NCBI GenBank assembly: GCA_036971715.1
Contig: JAVHJL010000003.1
Span: forward strand, 1,860,001 to 1,924,000
DNA: 64,000 bases
From: Arthrobotrys musiformis
Lineage: Eukaryota; Ascomycota; Orbiliomycetes; Orbiliales; Orbiliaceae
Direction of reading: 5' to 3'
Part shown: positions 11,268-23,210 of the stretch, piece after piece
How positions within the stretch are numbered: position 1 is the stretch's first letter
How the letters are laid out: the number at the start of each line of letters is the position of its first letter
Notes under the pieces: model-generated
What the model was told of the DNA's origin: nothing
Seen by the model: the letters and a program-made list of their open reading frames with translations, nothing else
The model's database searches: none
Translations under genes and position numbers: made by a program

Positions 11268-12271
11268 TGCTGCCTTCGAAATTCCTCTAGAGTGATCTAA
11301 ATATTGGTTCGTATGTTCGCTCTAGACCGGTTTGTATCAAAATTTTAATTCTCGCTCGCCGGGGACGGTTTGCCCGAGCTGATATTGTGAATTCGATTGA
11401 GGGGTAAGGATATTATCGAAGGTAAAGCGATCAAGAAAGGCGCATGTATCAGTAGAGGTTTTCAGTTCCAAGATAGAACCAGATTCGAGTAGTTAAAGGG
11501 GTTAGCGGAATGTCAAGCAGCCGGAAAAAGCTACTCTCAGTATCGACAAAAAGAAATAAAAGTCCAGGGTAACACAGCTGTCGGATATGCAATCTCAGAA
11601 TGCAACTTCAAGGTATGAGATGGGGCAAACATATAAAAAAAAAAAAAGGGAAAAAAACAAAACAGCAGAAAACCAGCAGGTCGAAGGATGGCGATGGAGT
11701 ATCGAGAATCCCTTGCAGAGATCGATCGAGAGGGAGGTCGAAGAGAGCCGGGGGAGCTGGGGGGCGGCGCTATATCAATCGGTCGTCTATGGCTAGTCGT
11801 CTTGAGTTTGGTTTGATTTGGTTTGGCGGTGAAGCAGATTTGTTGTTCAACAAGCATGGGTCGTCTCCACAACAACCATTCGGGGCGCCTGTATACACAC
11901 AATGCAATGTTGATACAGAGTGTGTACGTAGGACTGCTCAGCGGGACAGCAACAGTCTCAGCTCAGACGGGTCACATCACATCACTTTGAAAGGCTGGAC
12001 CCCTTGATCACGGGATGCCGCTAATCGCCTGGGCTTGATGGGCGAGCTGTTGGAGTCCTGGAGTTCCATTAGACACGTTGGCTTGCATATCAACAAAAAC
12101 AGCCAATGCAATGAGTGAGGCTCTTGGCGCTGGCATGGGCTAATGAACAGCGTGCTTCGGGATCCAGGAACATGGTTGTGAGGCCGCTCGGGGCTAGATC
12201 AGGCCAACTTGAGAATGATTGGAATAAGAGATCTCCGATCACAAGCTAGAATATCAAACAAAATTGGACAG
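11268..12271. other. intergenic spacer upstream of the F-BAR gene
   Basis: About 1 kb, presumably the promoter and 5' leader of the minus-strand F-BAR gene. An A-rich run occurs near 11634-11660. Open frames here are short and overlap in both senses. No domain-bearing frame was seen. Confidence 0.5.
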
Positions 12272-12975
12272 TCACTTCAACAGCGCCTTGGACATCGGAA
12301 TTGTAGGCAGAGCCGCAGACAGAGACTTGCTCGTTCCAGCTGGTCCAGCCGAAGCCCTGCAGAATGCATTCGTTTCGGTATTCGGCCCATCGTTGAATAC
12401 CCGGCTGTCTACCAACTTTAGCTGCGGAGCCAGCTCGATATTGGTGGGGTTCCCGTTACATTGAGGGGCCATTCCGATCCAGGCGACTTTCAACGTGTAA
12501 CGTATCTATCACAATTCGATGTCAAAGCTCAATGAATAGTATTCACACTGCATCGGAATGTATACCTACATAGATGCTTATGTAAGTATTTTGCATAGGC
12601 TCTTTGAGGTTAACATACAGTATGATGACCCTCCCGAAAACAATTGCATCGTTATCTTCTGATAGCGAAGATTGCACAATTGTGATATTGTGGGTCTCCT
12701 GTGACACCATTCGTGCATGTACTTACATGTAATATACATTCGTTCGGCGTATTCCTGTTCCAATGAATGGTTCTACCAGACAGGCAAACCCATACCGACA
12801 TCTGTCGTTCCAGAATTGGCCATAGCTCGCCACCAACCGGGACACAGGTAAAATCGATTTGGCTTTGACTGGAAGAACAATATCTCCAGCGGGTGTAACC
12901 GAACAGGCCACCTCGAGATCTCACGTCCTTTTTCATTTTAAGTTTGGATTGAGACAACCTGTTGGTACTGTACAC
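12272..12975 (-). CDS. possible small Cys-containing protein, 5' end uncertain
   Basis: Two minus-strand frames can be joined in phase by an intron with a consensus GTAAGT donor (12726) and a GATAG acceptor (12506). The first exon reads GYTRWRYCSSSQSQIDFTCV and ends TPNECILH; the second begins IRYTLKVAWIGMAPQCNGN and ends at a TGA at 12272. The spaced Cys residues and the WIGMAPQC motif look like a secreted Cys-rich protein. However, no signal peptide is visible in the frame as it stands, so a further 5' exon would be needed. I do not recognise the family. It may equally be a decayed gene. Confidence 0.3.
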
Positions 12976-14191
12976 CGTTCTGTCAAAGGTACGAAGCTAA
13001 GTTTTAGCATCATAAACATCGAACAATTGATTTAATCGGGGTTGGAGATTGGGTTCCATTACCTGCGTTCATCATGAGATATATAGGTCCCTTATATATC
13101 TACCTCCAACTGGATACAATAATATGGAGTACCTCTGATCAACGGTGAAAGTAGGAGCCGAGTGCCGTAAGCTCTTCTACCATATCTGTGAATAGGTAGT
13201 TCAAGGTCCAGTCCCTGTAGACATGTACAGGTAGGTACGTATTACTGGAGAAGTACACATGCACATGTCCTACACAAAAATCGAATCGTGATCGACCCTG
13301 TATACCTTATATATAATATCTAGCTCGTTTGGTGAAAACAAGATCAGCGTGTGACCTAGCGATAGGTGAACCAAAACAGTATCTGGAACTGACCTCTTTT
13401 TCTTCTTCTATCATATCTCTGGAGGCATCATTAACATTGTCTCGTAGGGCCATTTAGTCAAGTCAAGTGGTAGTTAGTGTAAGCTTAAGTAATTGCTTAG
13501 GTACTTAGACCGTAGAGGTATATTGTAATTGTGGTTGCGGGCACAAGTGTGCCGCAACACCACACAAACCGCCACCGAGCCTTTCTATTTGCTTTTCGCC
13601 TCCAAAATTAATAAGAGACAATCGAACACGCAAAATACACTACTTCTTCTCCTCACCAAAGTTCAACGACCTCTGATCCCCCACACACATCCTCTCACCA
13701 TCATCATCACCATCATCACCACCATCATCATCACCATCCTCCTATTTTATCCCATCCTCTTCCACCCTTCTCCTCTTTCCTCACGGCCGTTGGACACCCC
13801 CCCGAGTCTCACTCTCCTTTCCTTGCTGAATTCTCCCATAACCCTTGGCCCTGGTGTATCGAACAAAGTTACAGCTCTCGCTCACCAGCCAATATAAAAA
13901 CCTCCGACCACCCTGTCGAACACTTAACGACCACCGTCCCAGCAGAAGATATCCATCTCGACACCGCTCCTTCCTTCACCCTCGCCCCTATATCCACACT
14001 TTCGTCTTCAAAAATAGTAGCAGCAGCAGGGTTTAACCTTATAGCTGCTGTCTCGAACCGCCACGACGCAGTCACCTAGTGCAGGACCTGCCGGGTCGTC
14101 GACCTCGGCGTCGACGGCCGGTGGAGGGGCGGCTGGCGGTGCCAATCTGTCAAAGATTGTCGTGGCTCAGGTATTCCTTCTTGTTAGTACC
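12976..14191 (+). promoter_or_regulatory. NOT1 promoter and ATG-free 5' leader
   Basis: From 13268 to 14191 there is no ATG in any of the three plus-strand frames. The segment from about 13560 is rich in C, T and A, including a CAT/CAC microsatellite at about 13690-13737 and pyrimidine blocks near 13740-13820, typical of a fungal 5' leader. The in-frame stretch 14045-14191 appears coding (see the NOT1 entry). The part before 13260 is AT-rich spacer. Confidence 0.6.
13690..13737. repeat. CAT/CAC trinucleotide microsatellite
   Basis: Imperfect trinucleotide run of CAT and CAC units in the presumed NOT1 5' leader. By its nature it contains no ATG on the plus strand. Confidence 0.85.
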
Positions 14192-17100
14192 ATGAAGGAA
14201 GACAAATATGAATCCCAAGCCAATCAAATCAGACAGGTAAGGCTTCAGGTCGCATGCCTGCCCTCACGGCCCTCTGCAATATGCTACTCACTCTTATACT
14301 AATCACTCCCGTGATCTAGCTTTGCGATCAAAATGGCATGGAGGTCTATACCAAACTTATACGTAGATTGATCACCGGAAATGCCCCCACCATCTTCCCG
14401 AATATCAACCGTCAGATCGAAAACCCGCACAACTATAAATTATTAGCCGAAGAAGTTCAAAAGGCTTCAGAAAGCACAAATTCAGCTAAAGGCATCGCGG
14501 AAGCGATTGCGGGCAATGATGCTGACCTCTTCAAAGACTTCGATCTGGCTGGTTTTATGCGGCATTTCAACCTAGATGCACTCGGGCGAAGCGTGTTCGC
14601 ACTTGGCTTCAAAAACAGCCCGAAGGCAGACCTCCGAAACAAAGGTGGAATCCCATATCCTGAAATAACATACCTCGGCATCAAAAACAGTGTGCTAACA
14701 GTTTGGGGCACGTATAGCTCACGAGATCATCACAAATGCCTTCGGTTCCATGCTAGAGATCCTTGGTAATCCCGCCAAACATGAGAACTGGGATCCTCCT
14801 CTCATTGCACAATATCTCACCGACTACCTCTCAGAACCCCTCCCATCCTTCCTAGATTTAAACGCGAAACTGAATCTATCCTACGCCGCACGCGTCAGGT
14901 TTAGCTCAACCACTATACCCGACGAAATCCAAGCAGTCACAGAGCCCGTTGAAAAGTTGAGGGGGCAGGAATCCTTGAGACGCCTTTTCACAATGGCTGG
15001 CTCCAATAGCACAAATTCTCTTGATGCTTGTCGAGAGGTTCTCAAAAGGAAGTGGAAGGTCGAACTAAGCGAAGAGGAAGTTGCTGAGATGCTTATCACG
15101 ATGGCGACTAGTCCCCACCCAACGGACTGGAACCCTGAGGTATTCATCAAAGCAATCCTAGAAAACAATATTGGGCCGGCGTTTGATTGGAATCTATTAA
15201 TTGACGTCCTCGATAAACCCGAGTTCATCATTGATGATCCCGATGGGCTTTCCCTTCTCATCAGGGGACTTCTTGTTGCAACCCAGAAGAACCCGGATCT
15301 TGAGATTTCTAGACTCTGGTCCGGACGAAAGAACAACCCGAAGTCACAACTGTCGATAATGAAAGCCCTTCTAAGCCGCCGATTCGAAAGCTTTAATCTG
15401 GCAAAGGTCCCTAATCTTCAAAAAATTGTTTCCATCAACGAACAATTCCAAGACGCGCCAGCCAAGCTTTCTGCATTGGCTACAACCTACGAGAACCAAA
15501 AACTGAACTCCCTCGGCGCCGTCCAATCCCTTCTTTACCTGGCTGTCGATCGCTCTGTTCCAAAGGACGTCAAAACAGAGGCTGGCGCCCTCGTTGATAG
15601 ACAGTGGAAACTCGTTCCAGAACTCCTCCTCGTTGGTGCATTTATCGCGGACAAGCCCTGGGCACAAGAGCACGAAGTGATTGTCAAACGACTTTTCGGC
15701 CTTTTCTTCGAGGGATCTCCCTCTCGTCAACTCGTTTTCTACCTTCTGTGGAGCTATGACAGGCTAGGTGTTATGGAGCGCTTTATCGAAATATACAGAA
15801 GTGACAAACTCAAGGTCACACGAATATTGGAAATCGCTAAGGAGATCCAAATTCTGTGGGATCTGACGAAGTCAATCGCGTATTACGAGCTCGCTCTTGA
15901 TATTGCTTGTTTGGCCGCAGTTTCTGATGCGCTAAACCTCGAGAAATGGCTGACGGAAATGTTTGCTGAGAATGGAAAGGATTTTATCAACGAGACGTTA
16001 ATCTTCCTGGAGACGAGAAGTATGGCCGACTATGAATTCCAACCTTCTGAGACCGAGAGAGGGAAAGGTCAAGTCCACCTCCATGCCGCCGAAGTTAGCC
16101 AGATTCTCGAGGCATGTGAGCAGTCGTAAGTTTTATCATTCCGTTTATCATCCTGATGGTGACTAATCTCTACATACCCCTAGTGAACACTCGGCTCTCG
16201 CTACCCCGGAGCAAAGGGAATTCATGGTGTCAGTCCAGCGAAAATGTATCCAATCCTACCCACGTCTTATCAATCTCCGGCAAGGCCACGACCATATTAT
16301 CCTTTCGTCGAACAGAAACAAAAACACCTTCTCTCCTGAGGTCGATAAGAAGATGCAGGAGTACTACCAGAAGATGTATAGTGGCGAAATCACGATAACG
16401 ACGATGGTCAAAGACCTTCAGAATCTGAAAAAATCCGAAACTGTTGACGAACAAGACCTCTTTGCTTGCATGATACACAGCCTCTTCGACGAGTACACCT
16501 GCTACCCTTCTTACCCTATCGAACCGTTGGCCACTACTTCTGTCCTTTTCGGTAGCTTGATAGAGTATCACTTGTTGGAAGGTCTCGCCTTGAACGTTGC
16601 CCTAGGTATGGTCTTGGATGCTGTCAAGAAACACCCACCTAGGGACAACATGTATAAGTTTGGACTCCAGGCTTTGAAACACTTCCAAACAAGACTCCAG
16701 GAGTGGAGGGGGTTTTGCCAACATCTCACTACGATTCCTGGCCTTCAGGATACCGACATTATGGAAATCGCGGTCCGTGTGGTTTCGTCTGTGGAAGGAC
16801 AAAACACATTGAGCGATATAGAAGCAGATCTGGAACGGGCACCTCCACCGCCGGCTCCGGGTTTGACCAACGGATCAGTTGAACCAGTGTTGCCACCACA
16901 ACCAGTCGTCGCGTTCAAAACTCTCAAACTTGCCCGTTCCCCTCAAGACGAGGACTCTTACGAAGAACCCGTTGAGCGAGTCCGAGACAAGGTCCTTTTT
17001 ATTGTCAACAACCTCACCGCCTCAAACCTTGACGTCAAATTGAAAGAGTTCCAAAGCACCCTCAATGAGAAATCATATCGTTGGTTTGCAGACTACCTCG

Positions 17101-20100
17101 TTGTTCAGCGGGCCCGCCTCGAACCTAACAATCACAAACTTTACATTGATTTCCTCGAAGGTCTCGGGAGTCGAATACTCCAGGCCGAGGTTTTGCAAGA
17201 GACGTACCGGAATGCTTTCAACCTTCTCAACAATGACGCCACGGCTCTCTCCATCACGGAACGCACACACTTAAAACATCTTGCTATCTGGCTTGGGAGT
17301 CTGACTCTTGCAAAGGATAAACCGATCAAACACAAAGCAATAGCAATCAAGGAATTCCTGATCGAGGCCTATGATACACAGAGGCTTCTCACGGCGCTTC
17401 CATTCACCTGCAAGGTTTTAGAGCAAGCCAGCAGGTCCACAATTTTCAGACCCCCGAACCCTTGGACAATGGCTATACTTCGGCTCCTGGCAGAACTCTA
17501 CCGGTTCGCCGAGCTGAAGCTTAATCTCAAGTTCGAGATTGAGGTTCTTTGCAAGGCTCTCGGGACAGACATTAAGAATGTCGAAGCGTCAACGGATATC
17601 CGCGATCGCCCACCACTTCAAGAAGAGAATGATACGCTGGTTGATAGCTTGGGTGACTACGCAGGAATAATGTTCCCAAGAGACGACCGCGCCGATCGTT
17701 TCTCAGAAAATGCCATCAACTCCCTTCTTCCCGACCTCCATAATCAAATTGTCATTAACACTACCCTCAATGGCTTTGGGCAGCATCCTAAAGTTAGAAC
17801 CATCCTCACTGCAGCGATAGAACGCGCAATCAGGGAAATAATGTCGCCTGTCGTTGAGAGATCCGTCACTATCGCCGCTATATCGACGAGTCAATTAATT
17901 TTGAAGGACTTTGCCACGGAGCCCAACGAAGAGAAGATGCGTAAGGCCGCCCATAGTATGGTGCAAACGATGGCCGGTAGCCTTGCTCTCGTTACATGCA
18001 AAGAGCCACTGAGGATGAGCATGTCTAATCACATACGCCAACTCCTGGCCAGCAATGGTTACCCAGAGCAAACATTCGCAGATCAAGCTATCCTAGTTAT
18101 TGTTAACGACAACTTGGAACTCGCCTCCGCTGTAATAGAAAGAGCAGCCCAGGAGAAGGCCATGCCGGAAATTGATGACAATCTTCAACAAGCCTATTCA
18201 GTCCGTCGATTACATCGCGAACGCGGCAGGCAAAATGGTGGCCAGCCCTTCACCGATCCCGCCATATCACGATACATGGTCTCCTTACCGGAACCTTTCC
18301 GTCTCAAACCCGGAGGGCTTTCCCCAACCCAACTCAATGTTTATGATGACTTCTCACGCATGCCGCGAGCTTCCAGTGAAGTAATTGCTACCGCTCGTAT
18401 GTCTCAGGAAGTCATCAGTGATTTCGCTCCAATTGGCCAGCAAAGTGAAGGCCCATCTCCCGTTCCCCTCACCCACCAAAACCTTGCACTCGCTCAGCAA
18501 CAGCAACAACCTCAACAACGACAAGCCCTGTTGCCCCCACCCTCTATCGTATCACGCCCAGCCCAAAGCCCAGGTGAAATGTTCAAGTCGACGAGGGAGC
18601 GTATGTTCGTAAGTAGTATTCCTTTCAGGACATCAATATACCCGATAAACGCTAATAGTTATCTCAGGAGTTGATCAATGAAGTTATGGTGATATTGAAG
18701 GAAATAGCGGCGGATTCTCTCGCCGATATTCCTGAAAGTAGCCACCTCAAAGCTTTGATGAATGACTTTGTTCGCATTGCTGCCGGTTCACCATTTATGG
18801 ACAACCTCTGTCTTTCCCTAGCTAGCTATTTGTATAAGCTGCTATACGAGAGGGCAGAAACTGCAGTTGAGGCTGAGACCTTCGTCTTCCTGCTTGAGAA
18901 ACTCTGTCAACTTTCCCAAAATACCGCACAAGAGGTCATGGCCACGCTCGTCTCTCCAGAAAACGAGCAGTTATTCAACCTCCCTTACACAAACCTTCTT
19001 ATCCGCAGCCGCCTTATTGCTCTCAGCATGCTAGACGTCACAATCGCCCGTGCCATTGACAACAGAAAGCCTGGCGCTATCGAATTCCTTTCTGGTCTCA
19101 TTCGAGAAATCGTCCTTGGGCCCGACCCAATCGCTCTCAGATCCGACTTCGCCGGTAGTCTTGATAAACTCTTCCACTTTGTTCAACAAGATCCTCAGAA
19201 TACTGTTGGTCGCTCTCTTCTACAAGAACTTCAGAAGTTCGAGATGCCCCCGGCACCGCCAGAAGAAGAGCAGCCCTCAGAGGAAGTTACTCTTCGTGAC
19301 CAGCTAGCCTACATTTTCGAAGAGTGGGTTCAACTTTGCGATCACCCCGCCACTACCGAGAAAAATTTCGCCGCGTTCATATCACAACTATATAACGAAA
19401 AAACCCTTGAAGACCAATCCACATCCGCACTCTTCTTCAGAACCTGCGTTGAAACAGCCATCGAACATCATGAGAAAGAGATTACGACCGCTGAAGACCC
19501 TACGTTTAATAGCGTCTACAACCAGGTTGATAGTTTGGCCAAGTTAATAGTTTTACTTGCTAAGTACCATCTTGAAACTGAAGGAGAGAGTGGAAACAAA
19601 TCAGAATATCTCAAGGCCATCTTCTCTGTAATTGTCCTCGTCTTCAACCACCAACACGAAATTATGAACGGAGCGGTTTTCAACCAAAAAGTCTTTTACA
19701 GATTGTTCTCCAGTTTATTGTGCGAGTGGCACGAGGTCGAAGGTCAGCTCAGTGAATATCAACGGCCAATAATGTTAGCTTTCTAGTAAGTCTCCTAGAT
19801 TCCCTCCTTTCCCTTAAAACTTTGGATTTTTTTCTTTCTCTCCATTTCTTGATTCTAACAACACCATAGCGACCTGATCATGGCCCTACAACCAGTGTAC
19901 TATCCTGCATTTGCATTCGCTTGGGCTAGTCTTGTCGCTCATCGTCTATTCGTCCCTAAGATGATCGCTTTAACCGATGACGACGGATGGAATCTTTACG
20001 AGCGAGTACTAGAAAGGCTCCTCCGTTATCTCGGGGGACTTGTCAAGTCTCCAGAACTCATCGATGAAATCCTTCACTTCTATCGAGGCGTGCTTCGGTT

Positions 20101-20984
20101 CCTCCTCGTGCTCCATCACGATTTCCCTGATTTCCTAGCCGAATATCATAATTCGATATGCGCATCGATTCCAACTAACTGCACTCAACTACGTAATCTC
20201 ATTTTGAGTGCATTCCCAATTGGATCTAAGGAATTACCCGACCCCTTCACACATGGTCTTAAAGTTGACAGACTCCCAGAGATTCGCAAACCACCTAAGA
20301 TTGCTTTGCCACATACCTTTGGTGAACGTCTAGCTCAACTCGAGATCAGAGAAGCCGTCGACAGGTGTCTTAATGATGGACCAAAGGAGGCAGATATCGC
20401 ACTTATTGCATCCAAAATGATTTTAAAGTCTCCCAGCTTCGACAAAATCAACGTGGACGACTTGGCGCTTAATAGCCTGGTCATTTATGTTGTTATGCAT
20501 GCGATATCAGTCGGAGAGAAACGTAATACGGCAGCATTCATACCACACTCGCCACACACTACCTTCTTATTCGAGCTTGCTCAAGTCTTCAACCCGGAAG
20601 GTTTGTGATCCTGCTTTAGATATTACCCCATGACATCACCCAATTAACATTATGATAGCTCGATACTTCTTCCTAGGTGCTATGGCCAATCAATTACGTT
20701 ATCCCAACAGCCACACCCACTTCTTCAGCTGCACCCTCCTTTCTCTATTCGGCCACGTCAAAGGAACCCCATACGAACTCGATATCCGTCAACAAATCAC
20801 TCGTGTTCTCCTTGAGCGCCTCATAGTCCATAGGCCGCACCCATGGGGACTAATCATCACCCTACTTGAGCTCCTCAAGAACCCAAGCTACGAGTTCTGG
20901 AACCTAAGTTTCATTAAGGCCGCGCCTGAGGTAGATACCATCCGGAAAATCCTAAGGGTTAAGAATATGACTGATGAGAAATAG
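14192..20984 (+). CDS. NOT1: CCR4-NOT complex scaffold subunit NOT1
   Basis: Exons: to 14236, 14320-14644, 14718-16125, 16184-18608, 18668-19785, 19870-20600 and 20659-20984, about 2125 codons from the first AUG. NOT1 is the scaffold of the CCR4-NOT deadenylase, acting in mRNA decay and transcription. The HEAT-rich N-terminal region is followed by the MIF4G-like CAF1-docking domain (residues about 645-830, from [17 protein letters not shown]), the DUF3819/CAF40-binding helical region (about 1090-1255, [20 protein letters not shown]), a Gln/Pro-rich linker, and the C-terminal Not1 superdomain that binds NOT2/NOT3/NOT5 (from about 1640; [20 protein letters not shown]). All six introns have good donors and acceptors and keep phase. 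The start is odd. The frame stays open back to 14045 and encodes NLSKIVVAQVFLLVST, which matches my memory of fungal NOT1 N-termini, but contains no ATG. The true start may be a near-cognate codon such as CTG 14045/14048 or ACG 14063. Confidence 0.95.
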
Positions 20985-22445
20985 ATTGAGAAACTCTTCG
21001 ACGCATTGTTTGCTCACGTCAACCACAGCCCTCAGCTTTAATTCAATTCAATTCAAGGACATAATTACACTTCCCCCGTTCCACTAATGATATGCAATCC
21101 AATTATTGGATATCCCCTGTGTTTCATCTCCTAGAAGTCCAAATTGTCCAATTTTCCCATTGCTTGTCGTTTTATTGATGACCAAAACTATATCTCGGAG
21201 TTTTGCGACGTTCACGGTTATATGGGTATGAGTTCACGGCTCTTTTTGTTTCTAAGGTCTTCGTTATTAGAGGTCTTTCTTCTCACAGCTTCCCCGCACC
21301 GATATATCCAATGCGAGACCCCCGCTTCACTCCCAGCAGCATTCATCATTTCCTTCCTGTTACTCGAGCCGCATTTGGGATATATGCTTCTCATTTTCAT
21401 TATCAAGCAGGGATACTTTTTTTTTCACTTATGTATTCTCTTTCACGGTATATCATCATGGGTGTCCAAAAGCAACTGTCCTAAACTTTTTAATCTACTT
21501 TCTTGTATATTCTTTCCAATACGTTCCCGCTTCAGGGCTCTATCGCCTTAGAACTCCTGCAGTGTTGGGTCAAGTTGGCCAACCTCCTTCTATGTATTCC
21601 TTTTAGCTAGTCTCCTGTATATCACCTCGAACCCTCTTCCCACGTTCCTATCAATTAGTTTATTCCCCTCCCATCTCAACACTCGTACCTCAACCCCCAC
21701 CACCCCCGCCCTTTTTTCTCACACTGTCATTCTCATGTGATATCCTCCCTAAGATCCAGGCAAAGGAAGTACCTCCTAGCCGACATTAGCTTTCGCCTCT
21801 TCACCACCATTATCTACCTTCACTACCAATCTTCCTTTACCTGCAATCTCTTCTAAGATTTTTTTTTTTGATTCCGACCTCTCACCTCTCGCAACTCTTT
21901 GATTACCGTATACCATAATACTTACCCTCAACGCTCATTTCTGTTTTGATAACGCCCCAACGATTAATGCCAAGATTCACAATCACGCTCCCTTTAAGTC
22001 TTCGATTCACTCTGTATATAATAATATAGCTAGACCACTACGAGTTTGTTCCTTAGCCATATAGCGAGGTTCGCGGCCCCTCTTTAGGTATTCGCTTCCA
22101 ACTACCATTATATTAATGATAATTACCTAGTTAATTGAGGCAATATTATATTATGGCAGACCATAGCACACTTTCGTTTTACGTCTTACTCGCAGTCCCG
22201 AGATCACTTCCAGAATTCCACAAGAAAATTTTTGGGTAAAAAAAAAAAATTCAAATTAACGTAATTAACGTATATATTAGATCTACCTATTAAGTACACA
22301 AAATAGAACTCATTAAGTTGTCATTACATGGCCATTAATCCCGTATATCTTTTTCTAATATCATTATTTTTTTTTTTGGTGTTTTCCGTCTCAAGTTTTA
22401 CAAACAAAAAGTGTTCCCGATGTAAGATCAATCAGCTAAGATCTC
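20985..22445. other. convergent 3' spacer
   Basis: Between the stop of NOT1 and the stop of the minus-strand secreted protein. AT-rich, with poly-T and poly-A runs near 21859, 22239 and 22368. Open frames such as the 135-codon one at 21144 show no domain or codon logic. It probably holds both 3' UTRs. Confidence 0.55.
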
Positions 22446-23210
22446 TTACAAAGTCGGGACCTTTCCGTTGCGGAGGTCCTCGTGAGCAGAACGGGTCTTG
22501 GTCTTGAGGGTGTCGAGCTCATCGTAGATGGCTTGAGGAACGGAGTTGAAGAAGGTAACCTTGGAGTCGAGGCCCATGAGAGTAGCTTCCTTGACGAACT
22601 TGTCCTTGGTGTTCAAGTCCCTCAAGCCGGTGAACTCGGATTCATCGGTAGACTTGAGCTTCTCGATAGTTTCGGCAGAGGCACCACGGTGCTCAGCCAT
22701 GCGGACGAAGAAGTCGCGGATGGATGGACGCTCGCCGTCCTTGGCACCACCTGGACCACCCGGACCACCTGGGAATCCTGGACCGCCTGGACCGCCGGGT
22801 CCGAAACGGCCACGGCCGCCACGTCTAGTGCCATTGAACCTGGGGGCACCGGTTGGTGGTGGGGGAAGCTCGGTAGGGAGAGAAGCCATATCTGGAACGG
22901 TTTCGTTCCAGAGGGCGCGGGTGGCCTGGTGGAGCTTCATGTCATTGTCGGCCATCTTCTGGAAGGTCTCGTCTGGAATGGACTTGAGGAAGTCGATGCG
23001 CTCGGTGGTAGCATTGAAGCGCTCGGCTCGGCTGATGGCGAATTCCTTAGCAGACTTCTTGACCTGACGCTTGGTGAACTGCTCGTAGAAGTTTTCAGGA
23101 ACAGATTCTTGTCCGGAGGCAGCGAGGCTGGAAGCCGGTTCAGAGCTCATTGGGAGAGCAGCAACGCTGGCAGCGAGGATGGCGATAGGAGCGAAGAGAG
23201 TGAACTTCAT
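22446..23210 (-). CDS. secreted protein with Gly-Pro-rich collagen-like tract
   Basis: Single-exon frame of 254 codons starting MKFTLFAPIAILAASVAALP, a clear signal peptide with cleavage expected near residue 19. A dibasic site (FTKRQVKK, about residues 46-53) could be a KEX2 processing point. There are three sequons (NATT, NETV, NGTR). Residues about 130-160 form an Arg/Gly segment followed by a GPGGPGFPGG-type Gly-Pro repeat. Helical segments flank the repeat on both sides and resemble each other: FLKSIPDETFQKMADND against FFNSVPQAIYDELDTL, which suggests a duplicated helical unit. It has no cysteine, so it is not an ordinary small Cys-rich effector. Strong G/C bias at third positions suggests high expression. 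I do not recognise the family; a cell-wall or extracellular matrix role is inference. Confidence 0.8.
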   Translation of the reverse strand: MKFTLFAPIAILAASVAALPMSSEPASSLAASGQESVPENFYEQFTKRQVKKSAKEFAISRAERFNATTERIDFLKSIPDETFQKMADNDMKLHQATRALWNETVPDMASLPTELPPPPTGAPRFNGTRRGGRGRFGPGGPGGPGFPGGPGGPGGAKDGERPSIRDFFVRMAEHRGASAETIEKLKSTDESEFTGLRDLNTKDKFVKEATLMGLDSKVTFFNSVPQAIYDELDTLKTKTRSAHEDLRNGKVPTL

